Shown: positions 43,315 to 53,059, numbered from the stretch's first letter. The stretch: 64,000 nucleotides of DNA from Ferdinandcohnia sp036962685 (GCF_036962685.1 NZ_JBALOP010000055.1:62001-126000); one strand, 5' to 3'. The notes: generated from the letters alone by a model not told the origin. Made by a program: numbers and translations.

Positions 43315-44685
43315 CTATAATAAAAAATAAGCTACTAGGGTTCCTATGATCCCCATCCCGATTGCAAATGGCATATTTTGCAATGTAATTCGATATGGGC
43401 TTTGTTGCGTACCCATAGCAGTTAATGTTACAAGCAACCCGTATGTTCCTACAGTGAAGGTGGCAACTGAGCCTGTAATTAAAACGAGGGCAATACTCAC
43501 TGGATTCATCACGTCTAATAATGGTGTTATGATTCCAGTTAAAATACCCACAGTAGCGATTGGGTGAATACCGAACATACTAAAGAAAACAAAGATAACC
43601 TGAATTAAGAACAAGATTAGCAACGGATAATCAGAAATATAGAATAGTGGTTTTTGAAGAACTTCCAAAAACGATGTATCCCCTAGACTAGTAGAAAATA
43701 AGGATAGTGAGATAAACAATACAATGAAATTCTGCATTGTGTTCGTCTTTGTTTTCCAATTATTCCAGCCAATTGTCCAAAAACTTCTCCTTCTTTTCAT
43801 GAGTAATGACCAAATGAAAGCAAACGGGAAAATAATGATTGTTACAGTTAAAATAAAGCTTAAGTGAAACAGGTTTCCAATCGAAATAACTAGTATTAGG
43901 AAAAAGACTAGTGCAATGATGAACTGGCTCATTTTTTTCACTAATACTTTTTTATTCATTTTTGGTTGCTTATTGATATTTGCGCGTTCAAATTTGTACT
44001 TTTTATAATATAAACGTCCAAAAACAGAGTCTAATATGTAGGCAATAATCGCCATCAATAGAAGCCATGGCAAGAGTGTGACATAATCGACCCCTGTAGC
44101 AAATATAGAGACTGCGACCATGATCTCCAGTGGGCTCCATAACAGAGCTAACGAGTAACCCCTTAAGGATGCTGTTGTAATAAATGAATTTCGAATCTCT
44201 TTACTAAAAGAAGCCAAGCTACTCTTAAGTACATCTTGTGAAATTGTGGCAGCTGATAAATTTAAAAAAGCCGCTAGTATATGTGTAGTTAGTGAACTCC
44301 GTGGATAAAGTTTCCCAAGATCCGAGACGTTCACTTTCATCATAAAATTTAAATTCCGGTCGAATCTTCCACCTCTCACAATGCTATTCATCCAAGGTAA
44401 CATCGCGAGCAGGGTCAATAACGATAGATTTGAAGTTAATAAACTAGGAATGACATGGAACGACTGGCCAGTAGTGAAGAATAAATATCCCCCTACCACT
44501 AGAAATGATCCACCGAGAATTTTAAAAAGTCCTGATGCCAAAGGAAATGACACAATCAGCATGAAAATTGCAAGTACTCCCAGTATGTAATTTATAGTCT
44601 CACTATCTATAAAAACATTAATTGTGTGGAGTAAAAATACGAATGAATAAAAAATATAAAGATAGCGGAACAATGGGAATTTCAT
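43315..44685 (-). CDS. polytopic membrane protein, ion-transporter-like
   Basis: 456 residues with about 12 hydrophobic segments; ATG 44685 has AAGGAGG, while the longer frame to 44733 has none. A conserved-looking half repeat (SLRGYSLALLWSPLEIMVAV; GTQQSPYRITLQNMPFAIGM) resembles the ion-transporter superfamily, in which such loops form the substrate site. A transported substrate cannot be named. Not in an operon with neighbours. Confidence 0.65.
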   Translation of the reverse strand: MKFPLFRYLYIFYSFVFLLHTINVFIDSETINYILGVLAIFMLIVSFPLASGLFKILGGSFLVVGGYLFFTTGQSFHVIPSLLTSNLSLLTLLAMLPWMNSIVRGGRFDRNLNFMMKVNVSDLGKLYPRSSLTTHILAAFLNLSAATISQDVLKSSLASFSKEIRNSFITTASLRGYSLALLWSPLEIMVAVSIFATGVDYVTLLPWLLLMAIIAYILDSVFGRLYYKKYKFERANINKQPKMNKKVLVKKMSQFIIALVFFLILVISIGNLFHLSFILTVTIIIFPFAFIWSLLMKRRRSFWTIGWNNWKTKTNTMQNFIVLFISLSLFSTSLGDTSFLEVLQKPLFYISDYPLLILFLIQVIFVFFSMFGIHPIATVGILTGIITPLLDVMNPVSIALVLITGSVATFTVGTYGLLVTLTAMGTQQSPYRITLQNMPFAIGMGIIGTLVAYFLL

Positions 44686-44786
44686 TTTTTCCTCCTTCAA
44701 TGATGTAAAGGTCAAACAAACAAAGTATAGCATAGGAGGAAAAAACTACAAGAATAATCCGAAATTGTATATGGGAAAAATAAAAA

Positions 44787-44808
44787 AGAGACTGTACGGA
44801 CAGCCTCT
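44787..44808 (-). terminator. terminator of MFS transporter gene
   Basis: AGAGACTGT / ACAGCCTCT (one mismatch) with a 4-nt loop, then TTTTTTATTTTT on the minus strand. Confidence 0.65.
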
Positions 44809-44902
44809 GTGAATTAATTATTTAGCTTATATTCTCTATTAATCTACTTAATTAAGTCCCTCACCCAGTCGACAAAAATGTAAGCGTTATCAAAATATAG
44901 TT

Positions 44903-46156
44903 CTATATATCTTCAACAACATCTTCCACCCCATCATTACCACCCATCGTAACTTTCGTTTTTAATCGATGTAATCGAAACATCGATAGGAATCCTAGAA
45001 TCGGTCCGGGTAAAAGAATTAAAAAAGTATATCTCCAGCCAATAATTGATTCAACAAATGGAACAAGGAAAATCACAATTATGGTCAAAACGTAGCCAAT
45101 AGCCAACTGAATCGTTAATGTTGATCCGACGTACCGCTGGTCTGAATGCTCTGTTATTAAAGCAGAGAACAGGGCTGAATCTGCAATAATACTTACTCCC
45201 CATATCACTCCGAATATGGCAACAATCCATGGTGAACTTCCGAAAAAGAATCCGATGAGAAGTGCTATCGTTCCAGAAATGCATAGAGACCATAAAGTTA
45301 CTTTTTCCCGGCCAATTCGATCGGCGAACACACCGCCAAACCATGCTCCAAAAAATCCGGAGGCTATCACAACAAATGTTACGATTGAAGCGGATGATGA
45401 AAAATCGGTCATCCCACTATTTTTAAAACTCTCTGCTAAAAACAATCCAAACCATGACCACATTGCGTAAAGCTCCCACATATGACCAAAGTACCCGTAG
45501 TTTGCAAGCCTTACTTTTTGATTTTTAAAAGCACGTGGAATTGCTTTTGGATCAAAGTCTCCAATAGGTAACGGATATGGTCCAACCTTCACAAAAAGCA
45601 TTAAAATTCCGGATAAAATCGAACACAAGCCCGTAATTGTTAATACCAGCTCCCAAGAAGAAATCCCAATACCTTTAAACAAATGGGGGCCGGCTGAACC
45701 AATCGTAAGCGCGCCAACTACCACTCCCATCGCCATACCACGCCGTTTTTGAAACCATGTGGAAACAAGTTTTAACCCCGGGCCGTATACACCAGCCAAG
45801 GCAATTCCTGTGATGAAACGGAATAATAGTGCAACGACCAAACTTTTTGCAAGAATAGCTATTAATATTGTTGAAACTCCCGCAACCATAGCTGCGCAAA
45901 AGCATAAAATATGAGGCTGGATCCGATCTGGTAGATTCATAAATGCCGAAACCAAAGAACCCACGATAAACCCGAAATTGACCATGATGGTAATATAGCT
46001 AACCTCACTGTTACTCAAGTCCCACAAATCCATTAAAGTTGGTAAAACCGCTGTCATGGAAAACCAGGTTGTCATCGTGCCAAGCATGGCAATTGATAAC
46101 AAAAGCAATTTATTGGTGTGCTTTTTTCCGTATTCGTCCAAGCGGTTCTTACCCAT
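44903..46156 (-). CDS. MFS transporter, 12 membrane segments
   Basis: 417 residues. The MFS loop 2-3 motif is weak (NLPDRIQPHILC); a loop 8-9 copy GGVFADRIGREKVTLW is clear. LAGVYGPGLKLVSTWFQKRR near residue 125 resembles oxalate/formate-antiporter or NarK-like carboxylate transporters. The ATG overlaps the stop of a 48-codon ORF upstream (ATGGGTAA), which probably drives translational coupling. The substrate is unknown. Confidence 0.85.
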   Translation of the reverse strand: MGKNRLDEYGKKHTNKLLLLSIAMLGTMTTWFSMTAVLPTLMDLWDLSNSEVSYITIMVNFGFIVGSLVSAFMNLPDRIQPHILCFCAAMVAGVSTILIAILAKSLVVALLFRFITGIALAGVYGPGLKLVSTWFQKRRGMAMGVVVGALTIGSAGPHLFKGIGISSWELVLTITGLCSILSGILMLFVKVGPYPLPIGDFDPKAIPRAFKNQKVRLANYGYFGHMWELYAMWSWFGLFLAESFKNSGMTDFSSSASIVTFVVIASGFFGAWFGGVFADRIGREKVTLWSLCISGTIALLIGFFFGSSPWIVAIFGVIWGVSIIADSALFSALITEHSDQRYVGSTLTIQLAIGYVLTIIVIFLVPFVESIIGWRYTFLILLPGPILGFLSMFRLHRLKTKVTMGGNDGVEDVVEDI

Positions 46157-46295
46157 CCAAAATAGCAGTACACATAACCGCCATTCCCTTTAGGCAAAAT
46201 TCATCATCTTGTTTTCGTACCTTTGTTTTGGTGACACAAATTCTAGGCTGGCAATGAATTGCAGGTTCATTTTTCACCTCTTTTAAAATCATCAT
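46149..46295 (-). CDS. 48-residue ORF coupled to the MFS gene
   Basis: ATG at 46295 has a strong GAGGAGG 4 nt upstream, and the stop overlaps the MFS start (ATGGGTAA). The product is basic with four Cys (residues 15, 20, 34, 42) and no membrane segment. A second good ribosome binding site (AAAAGAGGTG at about 46280) starts a 26-codon ORF in another frame inside it. It may be a small protein, or a leader that controls transporter translation. I recognise no homologue. Confidence 0.5.
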   Translation of the reverse strand: MMILKEVKNEPAIHCQPRICVTKTKVRKQDDEFCLKGMAVMCTAILDG

Positions 46296-46357
46296 GTACC
46301 TCCTCGCAAAATTTCCTATTCAGAGTAGGTCTCCTATTGATTGATTTCTCGAACATT

Positions 46358-46371
46358 TATTCAATTGAATA
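46358..46371. promoter_or_regulatory. 14-bp perfect palindrome, possible operator
   Basis: TATTCAATTGAATA is a perfect palindrome about 60 bp upstream of the small ORF and MFS gene. It has the size of a MarR/TetR-type operator, but no cognate regulator gene is in the window. Confidence 0.35.
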
Positions 46372-46687
46372 GTTGTATTATTACATTATTTGGGAAGGTA
46401 GGGATTCATGCATCTAAATTTAAAAAGTAAAGACCATATCCGACAAGACCTGCAACCAATTAATTACAGTCCCTTTTCAAGAAAGGTCACTATTACACCT
46501 TCCATATTGTTTCCCTATATTTCATAAAATTGATTATCCGGTATGTTAATCGTCTGGCTTTTGGAAATGGGGTAAAATGAAATCAAATATTTTTCTTCAT
46601 TAATACTAGCGGAAATCTGTTTTACTTCTTTTCGGTATTAACAAAATCCTTTTCTTTCATAATCACACTATGAGGCAAACTAAAAAA
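46372..46687. other. gap between MFS and helicase genes; possible gene remnant
   Basis: No intact gene. Minus-strand frame 46515-46637 is open for 40 codons without a start codon and reads like the end of a protein (KEVKQISASINEEKYLISF, then PISKSQTINIPDNQFYEI), so it may be a decayed gene. Nothing else is seen. Confidence 0.25.
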
Positions 46688-46729
46688 GAAGCCTAATTTC
46701 CCTATCACGATGATAGAAAATTAGGCTTC
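46688..46729 (-). terminator. terminator of helicase-nuclease gene
   Basis: GAAGCCTAATTTC / GAAAATTAGGCTTC with a second inner stem (CTATCA/TGATAG); the minus strand continues with TTTTTTAG. Confidence 0.85.
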
Positions 46730-46795
46730 GATCCTAAATGATTAGTTAACCGTAAATTTCACTTATCCTAGCTGTAAAATCCCTCAGCTTACACC

Positions 46796-49700
46796 CTACA
46801 TCATCTGCTTCACTTTCATAAAATCTTTCTCTTTCTTTAAAATTTGTCTAATCAATTGATCCACTTCTTCCAACTCTGTGCTTGAGTCTTTCCACCAGTT
46901 TCTGCTCCAGATGCGGTGGATGGTCCAGCCTTTGTTTTCGAGGAATTTTTGTCGATAGACATCTCTTTCCTTGGCAGACGGAGAACTATGGTACATGGCA
47001 CCATCACATTCGATTCCAAGTATATACCTGGATTCATTTTCTGGATGTACTACGGCCAAGTCAATTCGATAATTGGACATACCCACTTGGGTGTCTACTT
47101 TATACCCCATATCCGTTAACAGTTCGTACACTTGTGTTTCAAAAGGTGAGTCAAAATGAAGCGCCTTTTCCTGTCTGGAAGTGTTCATCTCTTCGTTTAG
47201 CTCAGATAGTACCGCTCCGATTCTCTCTTTTTGGAGATTTGAAACAGCTTGGGCATATTCTAAATAGCTTTTGAAAAACTTCGGTCCCACGTTTTTTGTT
47301 TTCGATACGTCCAATTCATTTGGTTCAATACTAGAGACAACATAGATGGCTTCTTTTGAACGAGTAACGGCCACATTCAAACGATTTTCTCCACCCTGTT
47401 GCCCAAGCGGACCAAATCGATTGTATACCCTGCCATTTTCAGCTTTCGCATAGCCAACCGAAAAGATGATAATATCCCGCTCGTCCCCTTGCACATTTTC
47501 AATATTTTTCACAAAAATTTGTTGATCCAATTCTTTTCCCATGACCTGATGATACATGGTATTGAATTCTTCATCTTCCTCTGCCAGCATATCAATGTAA
47601 TCGAGTATTTTATCCTGTTGTTTCGCGTTAAATGTAATGATCCCAATCGACCTTGTTGCATCCTTTTGTAGAAGTTCCTTTAATAAATGGACGACTGCCT
47701 TCGCCTCAACTTCATTACATTGATTAATCCATCTGCCATCAACTTTACGCCATTGAATAGCAGCTGGCTTCTTTAGATGTTCCACGTTTGGCGCGATTTG
47801 GATATTACCATTATAGTAGGCGTGATTTGAAAAATTAATCAATTCCTCGGACTTTGAACGATAATGCCATTGCAGTATTTTACTAGGAAAAACCCGTTTT
47901 GCTAAGCTTAGTAGACTTTCTGATACAACGAGGTTATCCTCATCAACATCGTCTTCATCGATTTGGATGCTTCCCTTAAACAAATTACTTGGAGGCAATT
48001 GTTTTTCATCCCCGGCAATAACAACTTTAGAAGCTCTGTAGACAGATGGAATCCCATTTTCAACCGTTAACTGGGAGGCTTCATCAAAAATGACAAGATC
48101 AAATATATTCTTTCCTAATGGAAATATTGCCGATGCCGTTTCGGGTGAGACAAGCCAAACCGGCAATACATCTAATAAACCATCAAGGGCATATTTATTA
48201 ACAAGCTTACGAACTGGCCAAATTTGTCTTTTCTTCCCCGTTTGGTAAATGATGTCCTTAATCGCTTTTGAATGTTGCACTTTAACATCGCCAAGTGCTT
48301 TTATTAAACGATTTTGCAGTACTTTAGCTGAAAGTTCCTTCTTTTCTTCTAAAAGCTCTTTGAACTTTGCTCGCAATCTCTGAAAGCTTTCGGTTCCTAT
48401 CTTCGTGAGCTCAGGATGTTTTCGTTCGATTTCATCAATCCAGTAAATATAGGTGGATTGCTTTGTATTCTCAACCCACTGTTTGGCCAACTCCGAGTGG
48501 GTCTGATTTTTACTTTTATCCGTTAATTCATCAATGAGTGATTTGATAAATGGCATATTATTATCATAGATTCTATCCATATTTCGGAGGTCATCAAAAT
48601 CCTGAATCACATATTCCTGCTGTTTTTGAAATTCAGATAGCGGAATATCCCCTTTTGAGATTTGATCCTTATACCTTTGTAATTTCTCTTCCTTAAAATA
48701 AGAAGATAATTGTTTCATCTCGTTCGTCATGTCATTTGACACATGTGAAAGCTCATAGAGAATTCGTAAGCTCTCCCTTAGCTTTGGCCACTCAGTCGAA
48801 GACAAGCCTTTAAATTTATCGCCTTCGATTAATTCTTCAACAATCGTTTTTCCTGTAAATGAGGTCCACCACCACAGTCTAAGTTTCTGGAGCGTTCTTT
48901 TCTCCTGAGGATTTAGGTCATCATAGATTTTCTCGAGCTTTCCACCAACCTCCCAGCTATACGCTGGTGTAATCTCATCTTGTTCAAAATGCTCGAGAAA
49001 TGTAATACTTTTTTCAGCCTTTTCTATGACCTTCATAAGAATCTCAACAATCGTTAAGCGGTCTTTTATTTCTAGCATTGCAAAGGATTTGCGGTCTTTT
49101 AATGGATAATTATCCTGTCCAAATCGACTGAAATAATTCCCATATGAAAAAATAGTTGTTAACACATCATCTAAATTACTTTTGTTTAAATCATTAATAA
49201 TAGCTGTCAAATTTAGAATAACTTCCTGTTGTTTGACCGGTTTTCCGAGACCATACAGGTCGTAAGCTCGATATCCATGAGGCTGTGTTTCATACAATCC
49301 CTTGGCTATCGCGTTCAGTTCATCTTCACATTTTTCAATTTTCTGTGATAACTGTTCGTATTCTAATTCCAAATCCTGTGCATACTCATCTTTTACAAGA
49401 CGATTATGAAGCTTGCGATATAATCCTGTCCGGTCCGTTTTTTCATCATGTAATAGACTTACACTTGCAGAAAGTCCAAGGCTATCAAGTCTTTGATAAA
49501 CAACATCTAATGCTGCCCGCTTTTGGCAGACTAATAAAATCTTCTTTTTATCTGCAATCGCATTGGCAATAATGTTCACAATAACCTGTGATTTACCGGT
49601 TCCTGGTGGCCCATGAACAACCATGCCTTCTGTATGTTCGATGGAATTGATGATTTCTTCTTGTGAAGCGTCTGTGTCAAGCACGAAGAACTTTTCTTTT

Positions 49701-50575
49701 TCTCTTTTAGGAGGTACTTCAGTAATGCTTTCACCAGCTTCAAGATTATCGGCCGCTGAGGTTGTAACCTCCTCACCAACATTCATTAATTCCCCGGCCA
49801 AGCCGAAATCGGATATACCCTCTTCCATTTGCTGTAGAAAGTCTTCATAATCTTTTAAAATTGCAGAGTTCCCCTGAGGAAAATGCCCCAGAATTGCGTA
49901 ATTATCTAATTGAAACTCTCCTTTTTTAAAATGGGGTATGAGGTCAGTCGTTAGATTTTTAAAAGGCTCCAGTTCCGGGGAATTCGACCAATTGATATTG
50001 AGATTGTATTTTTTCAACCATGTTAACCAACCTAAAAAATCCATTTCCGTCGATTGTCCAACAGCTTCATCATACATCTCATCGGGCACATAAAGATTAC
50101 TCATTTTTTGCATCGCTAAGAAGAGTGGACGATTTAACATCGGCTCTGAATCTTCCATTGGTTGAAGTACCCATTTAGTACCGAGTTCCTTAATTCTATC
50201 TAATTTGACATGGTGTAGAAACAGAGGGGCTCGTATGTACGTTCCATCTAACATGGCACCACTTATGAACGGATAGCCAATATATAAATCATACAATCCG
50301 GTCTCGTCTTCAATCGATTTTAAATTACGATAAAGGGTTGTTAATTTTCCTGACAAATTCAGAGATTCTTCGTTTCTCACGTTCTGCTTCACTAGTTCCG
50401 TTTTACTATTGTTTTTGATAATCGCATCCAAGATATCCTGAGGATTTTTATTGATTTTCGTTACTTCACACAAGTCAAAATTCCATTTGTTGTATACCTT
50501 CAGCATTCGAATAGATCGGTTACGTCGACTAATGTCATTTAACCGATCCTTTAAAACCGTTAATTTTTCTTTCAA
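46796..50575 (-). CDS. DUF4011-like helicase with Vsr/DUF559-type nuclease domain
   Basis: 1259 residues; TTG start at 50575 preceded by AAGGTGAT. Residues 1-230 resemble DUF4011 (LKDRLNDISRRNRSIRML start). Walker A VVHGPPGTGKSQ lies near 318-328, DEAD-like FDEASQ near 832, then GDEKQLPPSN, WHYRSKSEELI, VQGDERDIIIFS and NVAVTRSKEAIYVVSS: a complete SF1 (Dna2/UPF1-like) helicase. Residues about 1143-1250 form a DUF559/Vsr-like endonuclease (FETQVYELL, IDLAVVHP, LGIECDGAMYHSS, ERDVYRQ). This order is that of the DUF4011-helicase-Vsr (hhe) antiviral genes I remember from defence surveys. Single gene, own terminator. Antiviral function is inferred. Confidence 0.8.
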   Translation of the reverse strand: MKEKLTVLKDRLNDISRRNRSIRMLKVYNKWNFDLCEVTKINKNPQDILDAIIKNNSKTELVKQNVRNEESLNLSGKLTTLYRNLKSIEDETGLYDLYIGYPFISGAMLDGTYIRAPLFLHHVKLDRIKELGTKWVLQPMEDSEPMLNRPLFLAMQKMSNLYVPDEMYDEAVGQSTEMDFLGWLTWLKKYNLNINWSNSPELEPFKNLTTDLIPHFKKGEFQLDNYAILGHFPQGNSAILKDYEDFLQQMEEGISDFGLAGELMNVGEEVTTSAADNLEAGESITEVPPKREKEKFFVLDTDASQEEIINSIEHTEGMVVHGPPGTGKSQVIVNIIANAIADKKKILLVCQKRAALDVVYQRLDSLGLSASVSLLHDEKTDRTGLYRKLHNRLVKDEYAQDLELEYEQLSQKIEKCEDELNAIAKGLYETQPHGYRAYDLYGLGKPVKQQEVILNLTAIINDLNKSNLDDVLTTIFSYGNYFSRFGQDNYPLKDRKSFAMLEIKDRLTIVEILMKVIEKAEKSITFLEHFEQDEITPAYSWEVGGKLEKIYDDLNPQEKRTLQKLRLWWWTSFTGKTIVEELIEGDKFKGLSSTEWPKLRESLRILYELSHVSNDMTNEMKQLSSYFKEEKLQRYKDQISKGDIPLSEFQKQQEYVIQDFDDLRNMDRIYDNNMPFIKSLIDELTDKSKNQTHSELAKQWVENTKQSTYIYWIDEIERKHPELTKIGTESFQRLRAKFKELLEEKKELSAKVLQNRLIKALGDVKVQHSKAIKDIIYQTGKKRQIWPVRKLVNKYALDGLLDVLPVWLVSPETASAIFPLGKNIFDLVIFDEASQLTVENGIPSVYRASKVVIAGDEKQLPPSNLFKGSIQIDEDDVDEDNLVVSESLLSLAKRVFPSKILQWHYRSKSEELINFSNHAYYNGNIQIAPNVEHLKKPAAIQWRKVDGRWINQCNEVEAKAVVHLLKELLQKDATRSIGIITFNAKQQDKILDYIDMLAEEDEEFNTMYHQVMGKELDQQIFVKNIENVQGDERDIIIFSVGYAKAENGRVYNRFGPLGQQGGENRLNVAVTRSKEAIYVVSSIEPNELDVSKTKNVGPKFFKSYLEYAQAVSNLQKERIGAVLSELNEEMNTSRQEKALHFDSPFETQVYELLTDMGYKVDTQVGMSNYRIDLAVVHPENESRYILGIECDGAMYHSSPSAKERDVYRQKFLENKGWTIHRIWSRNWWKDSSTELEEVDQLIRQILKKEKDFMKVKQMM

Positions 50576-50697
50576 TTTAGATCACCTTATTTTTCAGTTC
50601 GTTCATATCCATATTTTCAGTATATACTTCTTTGTGCATGAATATATCAAAAGATGGGATATTGTGGGTGGTATGTTACCATAAAACATAGAAAAAA

Positions 50698-50732
50698 GAG
50701 CACTTCTTCATCTTAAAGAAAAGCACCCTTAC
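50698..50732 (-). terminator. weak terminator-like hairpin
   Basis: Minus-strand stem GTGCTTTTCTT / AAGAAGTGC with mismatches, then CTCTTTTTTC. It follows the small membrane ORF. Confidence 0.35.
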
Positions 50733-50795
50733 TATACTGAGATCATGATTTTTTAGATTTGTTTTTGATTATACTACGATCGCTAATAATTACGA

Positions 50796-51113
50796 TTAAT
50801 AATTCAACTGTGATTGGCAAGAATGAAATTCGACACTTGAAGGTGAAATTTTTAATAAAAGAATATCTATTTCGGCAATATAGCCTATTAAGTATAGGAA
50901 TACCATCGCTCCAATTGAAACTATTAATGAAATCTTATGCAAGGAGGTCAAACTACTCATTATTACACTAATTTTAATCAATAAAAGTCTAATCCCAGAA
51001 GCATATTGAAATTCAGTACGACTCGATATTCCCAAAACATAAATCAATCCAAAGCAACCTGTTATAACTCCAATATATAATAAATATTTTTCTATTTTTT
51101 TAAAAAAGTTTAT
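50796..51113 (-). CDS. small membrane protein, non-standard or lost start
   Basis: The frame holds about 105 residues with three hydrophobic segments (YLLYIGVITGCFGLIYVLGI; LLLIKISVIM; ISLIVSIGAMVFLYLIGYIA). A strong GGGAG stands 7 nt before an ATA codon at 51113, where an ATG would be expected; the first standard start is TTG 51047, in the middle of a membrane segment without a ribosome binding site. It is either initiated at ATA or a gene recently inactivated by a start mutation. No function recognised. Confidence 0.4.
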   Translation of the reverse strand: MNFFKKIEKYLLYIGVITGCFGLIYVLGISSRTEFQYASGIRLLLIKISVIMSSLTSLHKISLIVSIGAMVFLYLIGYIAEIDILLLKISPSSVEFHSCQSQLNY

Positions 51114-51290
51114 TTTTTTTCTCCCTAAAACTTATAATAAACTATTCAACAAAAGGCGGAATTTATCCTTGTTATTTTTCCTCTTGATTCTTTTTCCACA
51201 ACTATCTAGTTCCTGATGATTCAACAAAAATGAATGTCCTAGTTCAACAGGTTATGTTAAAATGAACTGTAATAAATTGGGGGGATAAAT

Positions 51291-51911
51291 GTGGATTACC
51301 TATCTGTTATATCTTTTCTAGGGGCAGCAATAGTTCTCACTCTAATGTCAGGACCAGATAACTTGTTCACTCTAGCACAGAGTATAGCAAAGGGCAAAAA
51401 TGCCGGTTTCTTTACTACACTTGGTCTTTGTACAGGATTATTAGTACATATTACAACTGCGACTATTGGTATTTCAGCCGTGATTTACAATTCCGCTTTT
51501 GCATTCACAGTCGTAAAATATGCAGGAGCAGCATACTTGTTATGGTTAGCATATAAGTCTTTCAGAGAGAAGGCTTCGCATTTTAACATTAGCAGCGAAA
51601 ACAATTTAGACTACATTTCTTTATACAAAAAAGGTGTCATTATGAACCTATTAAACCCAAAAGTTTCTTTATTTTTCCTAGCATTCTTTCCACAGTTTAT
51701 TAACTACGGGAGTGGACATGTTTCCTTTCAAATGTTTGTTTTAGGTATCATATTTTTAGTCCAAACCTTAGTCATTTTTTCTTTAATAAGCATCTTTGCT
51801 GGAAAAGTAGGTTATTTCCTACGTAAAAATCCGACATTATCTAAAAAAATAAACTATATTCAAGGATCCTTGTTCACTCTTATCGGCCTAAAAATTGCCT
51901 TTAGTCAATAA
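51291..51911 (+). CDS. LysE-family amino-acid exporter
   Basis: 206 residues, normal for the RhtB/LysE family, with six membrane segments. The N-terminal MSGPDNLFTLAQSIAKGKNA motif and NPKVSLFFLAFFPQFI near residue 120 are typical. GTG start at 51291 with GGGGGGA upstream. It should export an amino acid or related metabolite. Single gene with its own terminator. Confidence 0.93.
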   Translation: MDYLSVISFLGAAIVLTLMSGPDNLFTLAQSIAKGKNAGFFTTLGLCTGLLVHITTATIGISAVIYNSAFAFTVVKYAGAAYLLWLAYKSFREKASHFNISSENNLDYISLYKKGVIMNLLNPKVSLFFLAFFPQFINYGSGHVSFQMFVLGIIFLVQTLVIFSLISIFAGKVGYFLRKNPTLSKKINYIQGSLFTLIGLKIAFSQ

Positions 51912-51949
51912 TGAGAAGCAAAACATGCACCTTTCATTATGTAAAAATA

Positions 51950-51978
51950 AACCCTGTCCTAAAATTGGACAGGGTTTA
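51950..51978 (+). terminator. terminator of LysE gene
   Basis: A perfect 11-bp stem AAACCCTGTCC / GGACAGGGTTT with a 7-nt loop; modest T-content after it. Confidence 0.75.
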
Positions 51979-52044
51979 CATATTAGGAACATTTCACCGA
52001 ACTTAAGCATAAGAGTACGGTTTAATTACAAAAGTTATTGATAC

Positions 52045-52431
52045 TTAGTTATTATGAGCAATCTGAATTAGATTGCCACACGTATCATCGAAGACAGCAA
52101 TTGTGACTGGACCTGCATTTGTCGGCTCCATCGTAAATTTTACTCCAAGATTCTTTAATCGTTCATACTCTTTGTGTACATCTGAAACTCCAAACATGGT
52201 TGCCGGAATGCCATCAGCAAATATCTTCTTTTGATACTCTTTGGCAGCTGAATGGACATTGGGTTCAAGTAAAAGCTCAGTACCTTCTGGAACCTCTGGA
52301 GAAACAAGGGTTATCCATCTATGTTCTCCCATGGGAACGTCATGCTTAATTTCAAAGCCTAGGATTTCAGAATAAAACTCCAATGCCTTGTCTTGATCTT
52401 CTACAAATAAGCTGGTCACAATGATTTTCAT
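52045..52431 (-). CDS. VOC-family (glyoxalase-fold) protein
   Basis: 128 residues from ATG 52431 (GGAGG 10 nt upstream); the frame extends to 52467 without a site. Opens with IIVTSLFVEDQDKALEFYSEI and ends with FDDTCGNLIQIAHN, the usual vicinal-oxygen-chelate halves. The pattern resembles YraH/PhnB-like VOC proteins; the substrate is unknown. Confidence 0.88.
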   Translation of the reverse strand: MKIIVTSLFVEDQDKALEFYSEILGFEIKHDVPMGEHRWITLVSPEVPEGTELLLEPNVHSAAKEYQKKIFADGIPATMFGVSDVHKEYERLKNLGVKFTMEPTNAGPVTIAVFDDTCGNLIQIAHNN

Positions 52432-52527
52432 ACTGTTTTTTCCTCCACGATAAATTATGTAAAACAACTTACCATATCATAACACTTTTATCGGTGATTT
52501 TAGAAATCGAGCATTCCTAATTAAATT

Positions 52528-53028
52528 TCATAAAACCTTGCCCATAATCAAATATGGAGAATCATTATGACTTGGAAGAAAGAAATCCTTCACTACCACC
52601 CATCCCAATTGTTGATACAGATTACGTGCCGATACATTATTTACTTGAGTTGTTAGTACAGAGGTTTTATTTGTTACTTCTTTAAGTAATTCATGAACAA
52701 GCAATTTTCCAAAACCTTGGTTTCTATATTTTGGATGAACAGCTAATTCAACAAACTCAAAACAATCGTCAAGCCATTTTTTATACTCTATTGGATTAAG
52801 CTGTTTTGCAAGTAACTCGTGATAAAATTGTCCTGATTGTGATGTATATCCATAAGAAAATCCTAGAATTTCCTCTTCATCTGACTTCATTATATATCCA
52901 GAAAACCCGTCATAATTAGAGTGCTTTTTAAATCGTTCCAAAATTGATTGATTCCATACTTCCCTGTAAAGACAATCAATAGATTCTAGTATGTTTTCAT
53001 CTTTGTCTATTTTTACAACTCTTACCAC
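52528..53028 (-). CDS. GNAT-family N-acetyltransferase
   Basis: 166 residues from GTG 53028, which has GGGGGG 6 nt upstream; the frame is open to 53091 but that overlaps the next gene. Acetyl-CoA loop KYRNQGFGKLLVHELL near residues 102-117 and the QVNNVSARNLYQQLGW block near 130 are typical. It is in a pair with the membrane protein gene upstream (31-bp gap). Substrate unknown. Confidence 0.85.
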   Translation of the reverse strand: MVRVVKIDKDENILESIDCLYREVWNQSILERFKKHSNYDGFSGYIMKSDEEEILGFSYGYTSQSGQFYHELLAKQLNPIEYKKWLDDCFEFVELAVHPKYRNQGFGKLLVHELLKEVTNKTSVLTTQVNNVSARNLYQQLGWVVVKDFFLPSHNDSPYLIMGKVL

Positions 53029-53059
53029 CTTATTCCCCCCATTTGTTTTTTTCAAACGA

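Noticed and set aside
46515..46637. 40-codon protein-like frame as a gene
   Set aside because: No start codon and no ribosome binding site; at most a remnant.
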